Assembly (NCBI GenBank): GCA_900467685.1
Contig: UBQX01000006.1
Coordinates: forward strand, 248,001-312,000
DNA: 64,000 nt
Source: Hyphomicrobiales bacterium
Lineage (GTDB): Bacteria > Pseudomonadota > Alphaproteobacteria > Rhizobiales > Rhizobiaceae
Reading direction: 5' to 3'
The notes beneath the pieces were generated by a model. The model was given only the letters and a program-made list of their open reading frames with translations, did no database searches and had not been told where the DNA came from. Of this stretch, positions 54,644-63,516 are shown in pieces (the first letter of the stretch is position 1; the number at the start of each line of letters is the position of its first letter). Position numbers and translations under genes: made by a program.

Positions 54644-56518
54644 TCAGCCCCCGCCAATCTCTTCCAGCTCGGTCGAAAGGGCCAGCCACTCTTCCTCGCT
54701 GGCTTCGAGCTTTTTCTGCGCATTCGCCCGCGCGGTCGTCAGATCAGCGGCCCGGTTCGGGTTCTTCGCGTAGATGTCGGGATCGGACAGCTCGGTGTCG
54801 ATGCCTTGAATCAATCTCTCAATCCGGTCGATCAAGCTCTGGATTTCATCGATCTTTTTCTTCAGCGCGATCGGATTGGAGCGCTTCTGCGCTGCCGGCT
54901 TGTCGGCTTGAGGAGCCGGGGCGTTGCCGCTGTCCTTCTTCTGCGACGCCTTGCCGGCGGAGACGACGAGATCGCGATATTCTTCCAGATCGCCCTCAAA
55001 CACCTTCACCGTGCCGTCGCGCACCAGCCACAGTCGATCCACCGTCGCCTCAATCAGGTGACGGTCGTGCGAGATCAAGATGACGGCGCCGGTGTAGTCG
55101 TTCAGCGCCTCGATCAGCGCGCGGCGGCTGTCGATATCGAGATGGTTCGTCGGTTCGTCGAGGATGAGCAGGTTCGGCGCATGGAAAGCCGAGAGCCCCA
55201 TGAGAAGCCGCGCCTTCTCGCCACCGGAAAGGTCCTTGGCGGCCGTATCCATCTTCTCGGTCGGCAGGCCCATCTGCGCGACGCGCGAGCGCACCTTGGC
55301 TTCCGGCTCCAGCGGCATCAGCTTGCGGACATGATCGACCGCACTCTGTTCCGGCACGAGGTCGTCAAGCTGATGCTGGGCGAAGAAGCCGATCTTGAGG
55401 TTCGGCGCCAGCGTCACCCGCCCGGCCTCGGCCTTCAGCCGGCCGGAGATGAACTTGGCGAAGGTGGATTTGCCGTTGCCGTTCGAGCCGAGCAGCGCGA
55501 TGCGGTCGTCGGTGTCGATGCGAAGGTTCAGGTTCTTCAGGATCGGCTTGCCGGGCTCATAGCCGACCGCGCCTTTTTCGACATGCACGATGGGCGAGGC
55601 GGCTTCCTTTTCCGGATCTGGAAAGGTGAAGCCCGCCACATGCTCATGCACGACGGCGGCGACTGTGCCCATGCGCTCCAGCGCCTTGACGCGGCTCTGC
55701 GCCTGCTTGGCCTTCGTCGCCTTGGCCTTGAACCGGTCGATGAAGCTCTGCAGATGCCTGCGCGCCGCCTCGTTCTTGGCGCGCGCCTTCGTCTGCAACT
55801 CTTCGGCCTCGGCCTTTTGCCGCTCGAACTGATCGTAGGGCCCGCGATAGAAGGTGAGCTTCTTCTGGTCCAGATGCACGATCGAATTGACCGCTGAATT
55901 CAGGAGGTCACGGTCATGGCTGATGATGATGACCGTGTGCGGATAGCGCTTGATGTAGTCCTCGAGCCAGAGCGTGCCTTCAAGGTCGAGATAGTTGGTC
56001 GGCTCGTCGAGCAGCAGCAGGTCCGGCTCGGAAAAGAGCACTGCCGCCAGCGCAACGCGCATGCGCCAGCCGCCGGAAAAGCTCTTGGCCGGCCGCTTCT
56101 GCGCCTCGTCGTCAAAGCCGAGACCGGCGAGAATGGAGGCCGCGCGCGCTTCCGCCGAATAGGCATCGATATCGGCAAGCCGCACCTGGATCTCGGCGAT
56201 GCGATGCGGATCGGTCGCCGTCTCGGCCTCTTTCAAGAGCGCCGAGCGCTCCTTGTCGGCCGCCATGACGATCTCGATCAGGGCATCGTCGGTACCCGGA
56301 GCCTCCTGCGCCACCTGACCGATCCGCGCGCCCTTCGGGTAACTGACCGTACCGGCCTCGGGCGACATGTCGCCCGTGATGATCTTGAAGAGCGTGGATT
56401 TGCCCGCGCCATTGCGCCCGACAAGCCCCGCCTTGAACCCCGAGGGCAAGGTGAGCGACGCATCGTCAATGAGAAGACGCCCGGCAATGCGGGCCGTGAG
56501 ACCGGAGATCGTAATCAT
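54644..56518 (-). CDS. ABC-F family ATPase
   Basis: The 624-residue protein has two ABC domains and no membrane segment. Walker A motifs are G-R-N-G-A-G-K-S-T and G-S-N-G-N-G-K-S-T, with the signatures F-S-G-G-W and L-S-G-G-E and the Walker B ends L-L-L-D-E-P-T-N. The linker between the domains holds a charged, P-site tRNA-interaction-like helix region. A coiled C-terminal domain (about residues 560-624) is like Uup/EttA relatives. ABC-F proteins act on ribosomes. The ATG at 56518 begins with M-I-T-I-S-G-L-T. The frame runs open to 56656, which would add unrelated residues. Confidence 0.93.
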   Translation of the reverse strand: MITISGLTARIAGRLLIDDASLTLPSGFKAGLVGRNGAGKSTLFKIITGDMSPEAGTVSYPKGARIGQVAQEAPGTDDALIEIVMAADKERSALLKEAETATDPHRIAEIQVRLADIDAYSAEARAASILAGLGFDDEAQKRPAKSFSGGWRMRVALAAVLFSEPDLLLLDEPTNYLDLEGTLWLEDYIKRYPHTVIIISHDRDLLNSAVNSIVHLDQKKLTFYRGPYDQFERQKAEAEELQTKARAKNEAARRHLQSFIDRFKAKATKAKQAQSRVKALERMGTVAAVVHEHVAGFTFPDPEKEAASPIVHVEKGAVGYEPGKPILKNLNLRIDTDDRIALLGSNGNGKSTFAKFISGRLKAEAGRVTLAPNLKIGFFAQHQLDDLVPEQSAVDHVRKLMPLEPEAKVRSRVAQMGLPTEKMDTAAKDLSGGEKARLLMGLSAFHAPNLLILDEPTNHLDIDSRRALIEALNDYTGAVILISHDRHLIEATVDRLWLVRDGTVKVFEGDLEEYRDLVVSAGKASQKKDSGNAPAPQADKPAAQKRSNPIALKKKIDEIQSLIDRIERLIQGIDTELSDPDIYAKNPNRAADLTTARANAQKKLEASEEEWLALSTELEEIGGG

Positions 56519-56648
56519 GATGGCCGGTTTAATGGCCGACGTTGGCAGGGATGGCAAGGGGGAGGGCCGTTGATGATCGGACAAAAGCGGGTAACGTCGG
56601 AAGGAACAAGGCGAGTCGATTGAACATCGCGCGGACAGGGGATCGGGT

Positions 56649-57293
56649 ATGGACATCTACGTGTTGGGTGCGGCCGTCATGGCAGGCTTCGTCTACGGCA
56701 TCACGCCGGGTCCGGGCGTACTCGCCGTGTTCGGCATCGGCGCGGATCAGGGGCGGCGTTCGGCAGCCTCGTTTCTCACCGGTCATCTGGTCGGGGACAT
56801 CCTCTGGCTGACGCTGGCGCTGGTTTCCATCGTCGGCGCGACGGTGATCGGCTCGACCGTGTTCGACATCCTCGGCCTGATCAGCGGGGCCTATCTCTTC
56901 TGGCTGGGCTGGCGGGCCGTCACGGTCAGGCGCCGGTCGGAGGAGGCGGTGAGCGCCGCGCGCATCCGCCGTCCCCTGTTGCACGGCTTGACCTTCGGGC
57001 TCACCAATCCGAAATCCTATTCGGTTGCGGTAGCGACGCTAACGGCGTTGCTCTCCGCCAAGGCCGGTCTCCTGACCTTCGCCATGCTGCCGGCGCTGGT
57101 CGCGGCTATCTCGGTAGGCGGCCTGTTCGCCTATGTCGTGCTGACCGGAATTGTCGGCATCTCGGCGATCCGCCGGCTCTATCGCCGACACGAAGTATGG
57201 GTGACGCGACTGAGCGGCGTCATGTTCATCGGCTTCGCGGTTCACGCCGTGATGCATGCGGCTCCAGGCTTGATGAACGCGCGCAAGGCGTGA
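56649..57293 (+). CDS. LysE/RhtB-family exporter
   Basis: The 214-residue protein has six hydrophobic segments and the LysE motif G-I-T-P-G-P-G with the following G-x-x-x-G-x-x-x-A pattern. It exports amino acids or related compounds; the substrate is unknown. The start codon lies 130 bases from the divergent ABC-F gene. The acyl-CoA dehydrogenase gene follows 88 bases later but has its own operator. Confidence 0.88.
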   Translation: MDIYVLGAAVMAGFVYGITPGPGVLAVFGIGADQGRRSAASFLTGHLVGDILWLTLALVSIVGATVIGSTVFDILGLISGAYLFWLGWRAVTVRRRSEEAVSAARIRRPLLHGLTFGLTNPKSYSVAVATLTALLSAKAGLLTFAMLPALVAAISVGGLFAYVVLTGIVGISAIRRLYRRHEVWVTRLSGVMFIGFAVHAVMHAAPGLMNARKA

Positions 57294-57343
57294 CCAACTT
57301 GTCCACTCTTGAACAGTCCCGCGATCCGGTGCATGTTGCTCCC

Positions 57344-57363
57344 AACATACCCGGTAGTATGTT
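57344..57363. promoter_or_regulatory. Operator-like inverted repeat before the acyl-CoA dehydrogenase gene
   Basis: AACATAC and GTATGTT flank a 6-base spacer, ending 18 bases before the acyl-CoA dehydrogenase start. The core ACATAC-N6-GTATGT is identical in arms and spacing to the palindrome at 56-73 before the molybdopterin oxidoreductase gene. A shared TetR-type regulator is the simplest reading. Confidence 0.6.
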
Positions 57364-57381
57364 TCGGAGGAGGAGCCGCCC

Positions 57382-59184
57382 ATGTCCCTGATCGTCGATC
57401 GCCGCAATATCGATTTCCTGCTCTATGAGTTTCTGGAGGTTGAAAAGCTGTTCGAGATGGAACGCTATGCCGCGCATGACCGCGCCGGCGTGACGGCCAT
57501 GTTGGATAGCGCCGAGGCGATTGCCGAGAAGCATTTCCAGCCGATCGCCGCCAAGCTCGACGCCAACGAACCGAAGGTGGTCGACGGCAGAGTTGAGATC
57601 ATCCCGGGCGTGAGGGAGGCTCTTCAGGCTTTCGCCGAAGCCGGCTTCTTCGCCACCGTGTTCGATGAGGCCGATGGCGGGCTGCAATTGCCGATGTCCG
57701 TGCATCTGCTTGCCGCAGGTATTTCCCAGGTCGCCAACCAGCCGATCGCCAACTACGCCTTCCTGACGATCGGCAATGCGAACATGCTCCGCGCGTTTGG
57801 CTCTGACGAGCAAATCGCGCGCTATATGCCGCCCATGCTGGAAGGCCGCTGGTTCGGCACGATGTGTCTCTCCGAGCCGCAGGCCGGCTCCTCGCTTTCC
57901 GACATCACCTGCAAGGCCGAACCGCTGGGCGACGGTACCTATCGGCTCTCCGGCTCGAAGATGTGGATCTCCGGCGGCGACCATGAACTGACGGAAAATG
58001 TCGTTCACATGGTGCTCGCCAAGATCCCCGGCGGCCCGGCGGGCGTGAAAGGCATTTCGCTCTTCCTCGTGCCGAAGGTCCGCGTGAATGCCGACGGCAG
58101 TCTCGGCGGCTCCAACCACATCGGCCTTGGCGGCCTGAACCACAAGATGGGTCAGCGCGGCACGACCAACTGCCTGCTGAACTTCTCCGATGGCGGCGAT
58201 ACGATCGGCACGCTGGTGGGGGCTGAGGGGCAGGGGCTGGCCTGCATGTTCCACATGATGAACGAAGCCCGCCTCGGCGTCGGCCATACGGCGGTCATGG
58301 CGGGGCTTGGCGGCTACCTGTTCTCGCTCAACTACGCCCGTGAGCGCCTGCAGGGCCGGCATCCGCAGGACAAGAACCCGGCCTCGCCGCAGGTGCCGAT
58401 CATCGAGCATGCCGACATCCGCCGCATGCTGCTGGCCCAGAAGGCAGCGGTCGAAGGCGCGATGGCGCTGACCGCCTATTGCGCGCATCTGACCGATCTT
58501 GAAAAAGTCGAGCCGGATGGCGAGACGCGGGCAGCCTTGCATCTCCTCCTCGAAATCCTCACCCCCGTCGCCAAGAGCTGGCCATCGGAACACTGCCTGG
58601 AAGCCAACAAATGGGCGATCCAGATCCTCGGCGGCTATGGCTATACCCGCGATTTCCCCGTCGAGCGCTACTATCGCGACAACCGGCTGAACCACATCCA
58701 CGAGGGCACCTACGGCATTCAGGCGCTCGATCTGCTGGGCCGCAAGGTGAGGATGAAGGACGGCGCGGCGCTGAAGATCCTGCTCGGGGAGGTGACGGCA
58801 ACGATGAGCGCCGCGGCCTCCACGGGTTTGGCCGAGGAAGCCAACGCGTTGAAAGTCGCAATCGACGCTTTGGGCACGGCCCTTCAGGCAGTCGCGGGTA
58901 GCAGCGACGCCAATCGCGGCCTCGCAAATGCCACGCTCTTCCTCAATTCCTTCGGCCATGTGGTGATTGCCTGGCTCTGGCTGAAGCAGGCGCTGATTGC
59001 CGAAAAGGCCCTGAGCAATGGCGCTGCGGAGGGGGCGGATGCCACCTTCTATCGCGGCAAGCTCGTCGCCTGCCGCTATTTCTTCCGCTACGAGCTTCCG
59101 AAGGTGCATGCGGAATTGGCGCTTGTGGCGTCGCTGGACGACACGTGTCTGAACTTTTCGGGGGAGGATTTCGGGGAGGTGTGA
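57382..59184 (+). CDS. Acyl-CoA dehydrogenase (long, DmdC-like type)
   Basis: The 600-residue flavoprotein is longer than classic acyl-CoA dehydrogenases (about 380 residues) and matches the long group that includes 3-methylmercaptopropionyl-CoA dehydrogenase, with an extra C-terminal domain from about residue 455. FAD-binding segments M-C-L-S-E-P-Q-A-G-S and G-S-K-M-W-I-S-G-G are present. The catalytic Glu lies in H-I-H-E-G-T-Y-G-I-Q-A-L-D-L. The start has GGAGGAG upstream. The substrate cannot be read from sequence. An ACATAC-N6-GTATGT operator overlaps the upstream region, shared with the molybdopterin oxidoreductase gene at 95-2332. Confidence 0.9.
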   Translation: MSLIVDRRNIDFLLYEFLEVEKLFEMERYAAHDRAGVTAMLDSAEAIAEKHFQPIAAKLDANEPKVVDGRVEIIPGVREALQAFAEAGFFATVFDEADGGLQLPMSVHLLAAGISQVANQPIANYAFLTIGNANMLRAFGSDEQIARYMPPMLEGRWFGTMCLSEPQAGSSLSDITCKAEPLGDGTYRLSGSKMWISGGDHELTENVVHMVLAKIPGGPAGVKGISLFLVPKVRVNADGSLGGSNHIGLGGLNHKMGQRGTTNCLLNFSDGGDTIGTLVGAEGQGLACMFHMMNEARLGVGHTAVMAGLGGYLFSLNYARERLQGRHPQDKNPASPQVPIIEHADIRRMLLAQKAAVEGAMALTAYCAHLTDLEKVEPDGETRAALHLLLEILTPVAKSWPSEHCLEANKWAIQILGGYGYTRDFPVERYYRDNRLNHIHEGTYGIQALDLLGRKVRMKDGAALKILLGEVTATMSAAASTGLAEEANALKVAIDALGTALQAVAGSSDANRGLANATLFLNSFGHVVIAWLWLKQALIAEKALSNGAAEGADATFYRGKLVACRYFFRYELPKVHAELALVASLDDTCLNFSGEDFGEV

Positions 59185-59195
59185 GCGCTCCGGCG

Positions 59196-59501
59196 TCAGC
59201 CTTCGAATTTCATCGCCAGCACGTCCTGCGCGCCGTGTAGCACTCTGAGGATGACGATGCGGTCCGGCAGGGACCGGTAGTAGATACAACGCTGCCGGTA
59301 GGGCAGGCCTCGCAAGCCGGGAAGAATATGCTCGCGGGGCGAACCGGTAAAATCGACCTCCGCGATCCAGGCGATTTTCCTTGTCAAGTCGGCGAGGAAT
59401 GCATCGGCTTCCCGCGGGCTCGACTGGGCAATGAAGTCGCGTATCTCCGCAAGATCGCGCAGCGCCAGCGGGGCAAGGATCAGCCGTTTCTTAGCTGTCA
59501 T
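59196..59501 (-). CDS. ParE/RelE-superfamily toxin
   Basis: The 101-residue protein has the ParE-type order: L-A-P-L-A-L-R-D-L-A-E-I-R-D-F-I-A near the start, then the G-L-R-x-L-P-Y-R segment and a C-terminal I-V-I-L-R-V-L-H-G-A-Q-D strand. ParE toxins inhibit gyrase. It overlaps the antitoxin gene by 11 bases, so both are made from one transcript. Confidence 0.88.
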   Translation of the reverse strand: MTAKKRLILAPLALRDLAEIRDFIAQSSPREADAFLADLTRKIAWIAEVDFTGSPREHILPGLRGLPYRQRCIYYRSLPDRIVILRVLHGAQDVLAMKFEG

Positions 59502-59751
59502 GCCGGTGTTGCATCACTGTCTTGAGCAGGTCGTCGGCTCCCGTGAATTCAATCCCCTTCCCATCGGCAATCTCTTGATCCGCCGCGCCGATCTGTTCCC
59601 GCAGCTTTTGCATCTCGGCCTCATAATCCGCCAGCATCCTGATCCCCGCGCGAACCACTTCGGTTTCCGTCGAGAACCGCCCGCTCTTCACCAGATCGGC
59701 GATCATGCGGTCATAGGTGTCGCCGAGCGAGAATGTTTTTGCGCGTGCCAT
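59491..59751 (-). CDS. ParD-type antitoxin (ribbon-helix-helix)
   Basis: The 86-residue protein has an N-terminal ribbon-helix-helix segment (F-S-L-G, then G-R-F-S-T-E-T-E-V-V-R-A-G-I-R) and a C-terminal part that would cover the toxin. It should neutralise the ParE-type toxin encoded downstream and repress the operon by binding the AT-rich palindromes 17-49 bases upstream. Confidence 0.88.
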   Translation of the reverse strand: MARAKTFSLGDTYDRMIADLVKSGRFSTETEVVRAGIRMLADYEAEMQKLREQIGAADQEIADGKGIEFTGADDLLKTVMQHRHDS

Positions 59752-59767
59752 GCCGACCTCGTTGCGA

Positions 59768-59800
59768 ATATTGCAATATCCAATACTTTTACAATATTGG
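59768..59800. promoter_or_regulatory. Double palindrome operator of the parDE operon
   Basis: ATATTGCAATAT (59768-59779) is a perfect 12-bp palindrome. CCAATA and TATTGG (59780-59785 and 59795-59800) form an adjoining inverted repeat. Both lie just upstream of the antitoxin start, and are probably where ParD binds. Confidence 0.55.
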
Positions 59801-59805
59801 CCGCG

Positions 59806-60318
59806 CTATTTCCAGCGCTGCCCTTCCTCTGTGCGCAGATAGTAGATTAGATCCAGCGCCAGCGAAGGCTTGCCCAGCGTGGTCAGGATCGAGTGCGCTT
59901 GTCCCCGATGGTGGGTCTGGTGGTTGAAGATATGCGCGAGCGCCGGACCCAATTTCTGCGTGACCGATTGTGGCGAGGTCACGGGCGTATAGGTGAATTC
60001 CTCGTTGACTGCGCCTTCGCTCAACGTCCCGATCCAGCCGATGATCCGCTGGTCTTCTGCCTTTCTTGCTGCATGCAGGGGCTCAAATTCGGCGAAGAGG
60101 TTTTCGTTCAGACGTTCCGGAATTGAGCCTTCTCCCGTGAACCGATGCAGCCAGATGCGGTCGGCGACCAGCAGATGGTTCAGCGTCCCCATCAGCGAAC
60201 CGAAGAATGCCCCGGTTGACTGGTTGAATTCTTCGCGGGTCAGCTTTGCAGCCTCTGCATAGAGGGTTGCGTTTGCCCACCGATTGTAATGTGCGAACAT
60301 ATTGAAATGTTGAAGCAT
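59806..60318 (-). CDS. DinB-family protein
   Basis: The 170-residue four-helix protein has the three-His metal site of DinB proteins: His in G-T-L-N-H-L-L-V-A-D and the later H-I-F-N-H-Q-T-H-H-R-G-Q. Many relatives bind divalent metal and act as thiol-dependent transferases; the function here is unknown. No LexA box was identified upstream. Confidence 0.88.
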   Translation of the reverse strand: MLQHFNMFAHYNRWANATLYAEAAKLTREEFNQSTGAFFGSLMGTLNHLLVADRIWLHRFTGEGSIPERLNENLFAEFEPLHAARKAEDQRIIGWIGTLSEGAVNEEFTYTPVTSPQSVTQKLGPALAHIFNHQTHHRGQAHSILTTLGKPSLALDLIYYLRTEEGQRWK

Positions 60319-60454
60319 TCTTGTTCCTCCCCGTGTGCGTTCCCAGCCTGATCCTAAGTGGCGCCTCTGTCACTCGCGCTGCCATGACAATTGATGATTG
60401 GACCATCATCGCATTTTATTATGGAAACAGAATAATATCCCCTTGGAGTGAAAC

Positions 60455-61147
60455 GTGCCCATGATCCTTTACGGCCTTTGCGGCGAAGACCCGTCCGTCC
60501 ATTTCTCCCCCCATGTCTGGAAAGTCATCATGGCGCTGCGCCACAAGGGGCTGGATTACGAATTGCACCCCGTTGCTTTCACCGACATCCCGAAGCTGGA
60601 GGATGGGTTTTCGCCGACCGTTCCGATCCTGCGGGATGGTGATGTGCTCGTGCGCGACAGTTTCGATATCGCGCTCTATCTGGAAGACACCTATCCGGAT
60701 CTGCCGAGCCTCTTCAAGGGCGAGGGTGGACGCGCGATGGCACGCTTCGTGGAAGGGTTCAGTCAGACGGTTTTGCATCCGGCGATTACCAAGATCGCTG
60801 TTGCCGACATCCACAATCTGCTTGCCCCGACGGACCGGGTCTATTTCCGCAAGACCCGCGAAGCCCGTCTGAGCCAGACGCTGGAAGAACTGGCCTCCAA
60901 CCGCTTTACCGAGGCGGCAGAGTTCCCGCGCAAGCTCGAACCCATTCGGCATGCGCTGAAGTTCCAGCCGTGGCTCGGTGGCGATGGACCGCTCTTTGCG
61001 GACTATATCCTCTTCGGCGCCTTCCAATGGGCGCGCGTGACGGCATCGGTGGATATCCTGAAGGCAGACGATCCGGTTCGCGACTGGTTCGAGCGCTGCC
61101 TCGACCTTCACGGTGCGATTGGCCGGAGCGTCAGGGCCGCGGCGTGA
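60455..61147 (+). CDS. Glutathione S-transferase family protein
   Basis: The 230-residue protein has a thioredoxin-fold N-terminal domain (Y-G-L-C-G-E-D, then V-P-I-L-R-D-G-D and R-D-S-F-D-I-A-L-Y-L-E) and an all-helical C-terminal domain. The typical N-terminal Ser or Cys active residue is not obvious. GTG at 60455 has GGAG at a good distance; ATG at 60461 is an alternative. Its substrate is unknown. Confidence 0.87.
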   Translation: MPMILYGLCGEDPSVHFSPHVWKVIMALRHKGLDYELHPVAFTDIPKLEDGFSPTVPILRDGDVLVRDSFDIALYLEDTYPDLPSLFKGEGGRAMARFVEGFSQTVLHPAITKIAVADIHNLLAPTDRVYFRKTREARLSQTLEELASNRFTEAAEFPRKLEPIRHALKFQPWLGGDGPLFADYILFGAFQWARVTASVDILKADDPVRDWFERCLDLHGAIGRSVRAAA

Positions 61148-61249
61148 TTGGCCTTCATGGCTGCGTTCGTTGCGTCCCCCCTTGTTTTGAGGCCGGAAGG
61201 CGGGTATTGAGCGGCCCAAATTCCCCGAAAAACCCAAGGAATAAAAGAC

Positions 61250-61672
61250 ATGGCAATTGAACGTACCTTCTCGATGATCAAGCCGGACGCCACCAAGCGC
61301 AACCTGACCGGCGCCATCACCAAGATGCTCGAAGATGCCGGCCTGCGCGTCGTCGCTTCCAAGCGCGTCTGGATGAGCAAGCGCCAGGCTGAAGGCTTCT
61401 ACGCCGTTCACAAGGATCGCCCCTTCTTCGGCGAACTGGTTGAAGGCATGACGTCGGGCCCGACCGTCGTTCAGGTTCTGGAAGGCGAAAACGCCATCCT
61501 GAAGAACCGCGAAGTCATGGGCGCCACCAACCCGGCAAACGCTGCCGAAGGCACGATCCGCAAGGTTCATGCTCTCTCGATCGGCGAAAACTCGGTTCAC
61601 GGCTCCGACGCTCCGGAAACCGCTGCCGAAGAAATCGCCTACTGGTTCTCGGGCACCGAAATCGTCGGTTGA
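61250..61672 (+). CDS. ndk: Nucleoside diphosphate kinase
   Basis: Ndk transfers phosphate from ATP to other nucleoside diphosphates. The 140-residue protein has the phosphate-accepting His117 in N-S-V-H-G-S-D, and the N-terminal [10 protein letters not shown] motif. It is followed by a UUCG-type hairpin terminator. Confidence 0.97.
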   Translation: MAIERTFSMIKPDATKRNLTGAITKMLEDAGLRVVASKRVWMSKRQAEGFYAVHKDRPFFGELVEGMTSGPTVVQVLEGENAILKNREVMGATNPANAAEGTIRKVHALSIGENSVHGSDAPETAAEEIAYWFSGTEIVG

Positions 61673-61707
61673 TATGACAAGGATTAAAACTGATTTATTC
61701 AGTCTTT

Positions 61708-61733
61708 ACGGGAGCCTTCGGGCTCCCGTTTGT
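61708..61733 (+). terminator. UUCG-capped terminator after ndk
   Basis: ACGGGAGCC and GGCTCCCGT form a perfect 9-bp stem with the very stable TTCG tetraloop, followed by TTGTGTTTTT. It lies 36 bases after the ndk stop codon. Confidence 0.85.
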
Positions 61734-61826
61734 GTTTTTATCCTCTCGTTAGCAGACATTTAAGCATGTTCGCCCAATGATCTTGTCGATTTGCGTACGC
61801 AATATTTGACATGACAGGGGAGAGCC

Positions 61827-63470
61827 ATGGCTGACGCCGCCGCCGAACGTATGAGCCGCGAACTGACCAAGACGTTGAGTCTGGCCGGTTTGAACGAGGA
61901 GAAGAAGGCGGCGTTGCGATCGATTGCCGATCCCCTGAAGCAGGCGCTGCCGCCCGCTCTGAAGGCCACGCACGATGCCGCTGCCGCCTTTCCCGATCTG
62001 GCGCCCATCTTCGCCGACCCAAAAGTGCGCGAGGCTATCTGGAACTCCCATCTGCAGAGATGGACGCATGTGCTGGAGGGGAATCTGGAGGAGGTTCTCA
62101 ATGCCAGCCTGACGGGACCGAACGCAAAGGCGAAGTCGGGCGTCAATCCCAAGTATCATATCGTCGGGCTCGGCATCTGCCTCGGCCAGATCATTTCCTC
62201 CGTCGTCAAGCAAAGCTTCAAACCGCGCGGCTTCCTGAAGTCTGGTGCCGATCCGGAGAAGGTGGGCGATGCGCTCGATGCCGCCGTCCGCGCGACCTTC
62301 ATCGATATCGGCCTGCTCCTTGAACTCTATGCGCAGCGGACGGAATCCGCCCAGGCTGAAGCGCTTGCCGAACAGGAAGAACAATCGGCCCATCGCGGCG
62401 CGCTCTTTGGCGCCGCCCTTTCTGCAATTGCCTCGCGCAATCTGGAGCACCGCATCGACGAAGATCTGCCGGGTGTTTTCGGCAAAATGCGAGATGATTT
62501 CAACAAGGCCGCCGAACAACTGGGCGACACCATGGCCGACATCGATGGCAGCGCCGCCAACATCAATGCGGGTGCCGTCGAAATCTCGCGGGCGACGGAT
62601 GATCTCGCCCGCCGCACCGAACAGCAGGCAGCCTCGATCGAGGAAACCGCCGCCGCGCTTGAGCAGATCACCACAACGGTCAACGAAACCGCGCTTCGCG
62701 CCGAAGATGCCGGCAAGCTGGTGAAGTCGACGCAGGACAATGCGGTTCAGTCGGGCAGGGTTGTCGAAAAGGCAGTCCAGGCGATGAGTGAGATCGAAAA
62801 CTCTTCCGGAGAGATATCGAACATCATTGGCGTGATCGACAACATTGCTTTCCAGACCAATCTTCTGGCGCTGAACGCCGGCGTGGAAGCGGCGCGCGCG
62901 GGCGATGCAGGCAAGGGCTTTGCCGTCGTTGCCCAAGAGGTGCGGGAACTCGCACAGCGGTCCGCTTCGGCAGCGCGTGAAATCAAGGCGCTGATCACCA
63001 AGTCTTCCGAGCAGGTCAGAAACGGCGTGGAACTGGTCGGCGAGACCGGCAAGGCGCTGGAAACGATCATGAGCCAGGTGTCCGACATCAACACCAACGT
63101 CGTTGCCATCGTCGAAGCGGCGCGGGAACAGGCAACTGGCCTCAAGGAGATCAACCACGCAGTCAACGCGATGGATCAGGGCACGCAGCAGAACGCCGCG
63201 ATGGTGGAAGAGACCTCGGCAGCAAGTCGCGCTCTGGCGGACGAGGTTGCGCGCATCGCGGACATGACCCAATCCTTCCGCACAGGCAAGCGCAGCGCAC
63301 GCAGTGCCGCACCGGCCAACGCGAGGGCTGCCGCGCCCGTTATTGCAACGGCCGCCCCCTCACGCCACAGCCAAACTGCAAGACCCGCTCCCGTCCGTCA
63401 GCAGGCCGTGCTCGCGAAGGCTTTCGCCGGCGGTGCCAAGCCTGCTGCGGCTGACTGGGAAGAGTTCTGA
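61827..63470 (+). CDS. Soluble methyl-accepting chemotaxis protein with globin-like domain
   Basis: The 547-residue receptor has no membrane segment. Residues about 1-170 resemble the sensor globin of HemAT-type receptors (N-P-K-Y-H around 107-111 aligns with the L-K-P-K-W-Y of HemAT). The position of the heme-proximal His aligns with Lys101, so heme binding is doubtful. A HAMP-like segment (about 200-260) precedes the MCP signalling domain, with its Q-T-N-L-L-A-L-N-A-x-V-E-A-A-R-A-G-x-x-G-x-G-F-A-V-V-A core spread over about 350-380. The C-terminus is the pentapeptide D-W-E-E-F, which in other rhizobia recruits CheR or CheB. Neither che genes nor other receptors are in the window. Confidence 0.9.
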   Translation: MADAAAERMSRELTKTLSLAGLNEEKKAALRSIADPLKQALPPALKATHDAAAAFPDLAPIFADPKVREAIWNSHLQRWTHVLEGNLEEVLNASLTGPNAKAKSGVNPKYHIVGLGICLGQIISSVVKQSFKPRGFLKSGADPEKVGDALDAAVRATFIDIGLLLELYAQRTESAQAEALAEQEEQSAHRGALFGAALSAIASRNLEHRIDEDLPGVFGKMRDDFNKAAEQLGDTMADIDGSAANINAGAVEISRATDDLARRTEQQAASIEETAAALEQITTTVNETALRAEDAGKLVKSTQDNAVQSGRVVEKAVQAMSEIENSSGEISNIIGVIDNIAFQTNLLALNAGVEAARAGDAGKGFAVVAQEVRELAQRSASAAREIKALITKSSEQVRNGVELVGETGKALETIMSQVSDINTNVVAIVEAAREQATGLKEINHAVNAMDQGTQQNAAMVEETSAASRALADEVARIADMTQSFRTGKRSARSAAPANARAAAPVIATAAPSRHSQTARPAPVRQQAVLAKAFAGGAKPAAADWEEF

Positions 63471-63516
63471 TCGCCTGCCTTGCCGGTTTGGGCATCCCTC
63501 GCGAAGCCCTTCCGGA

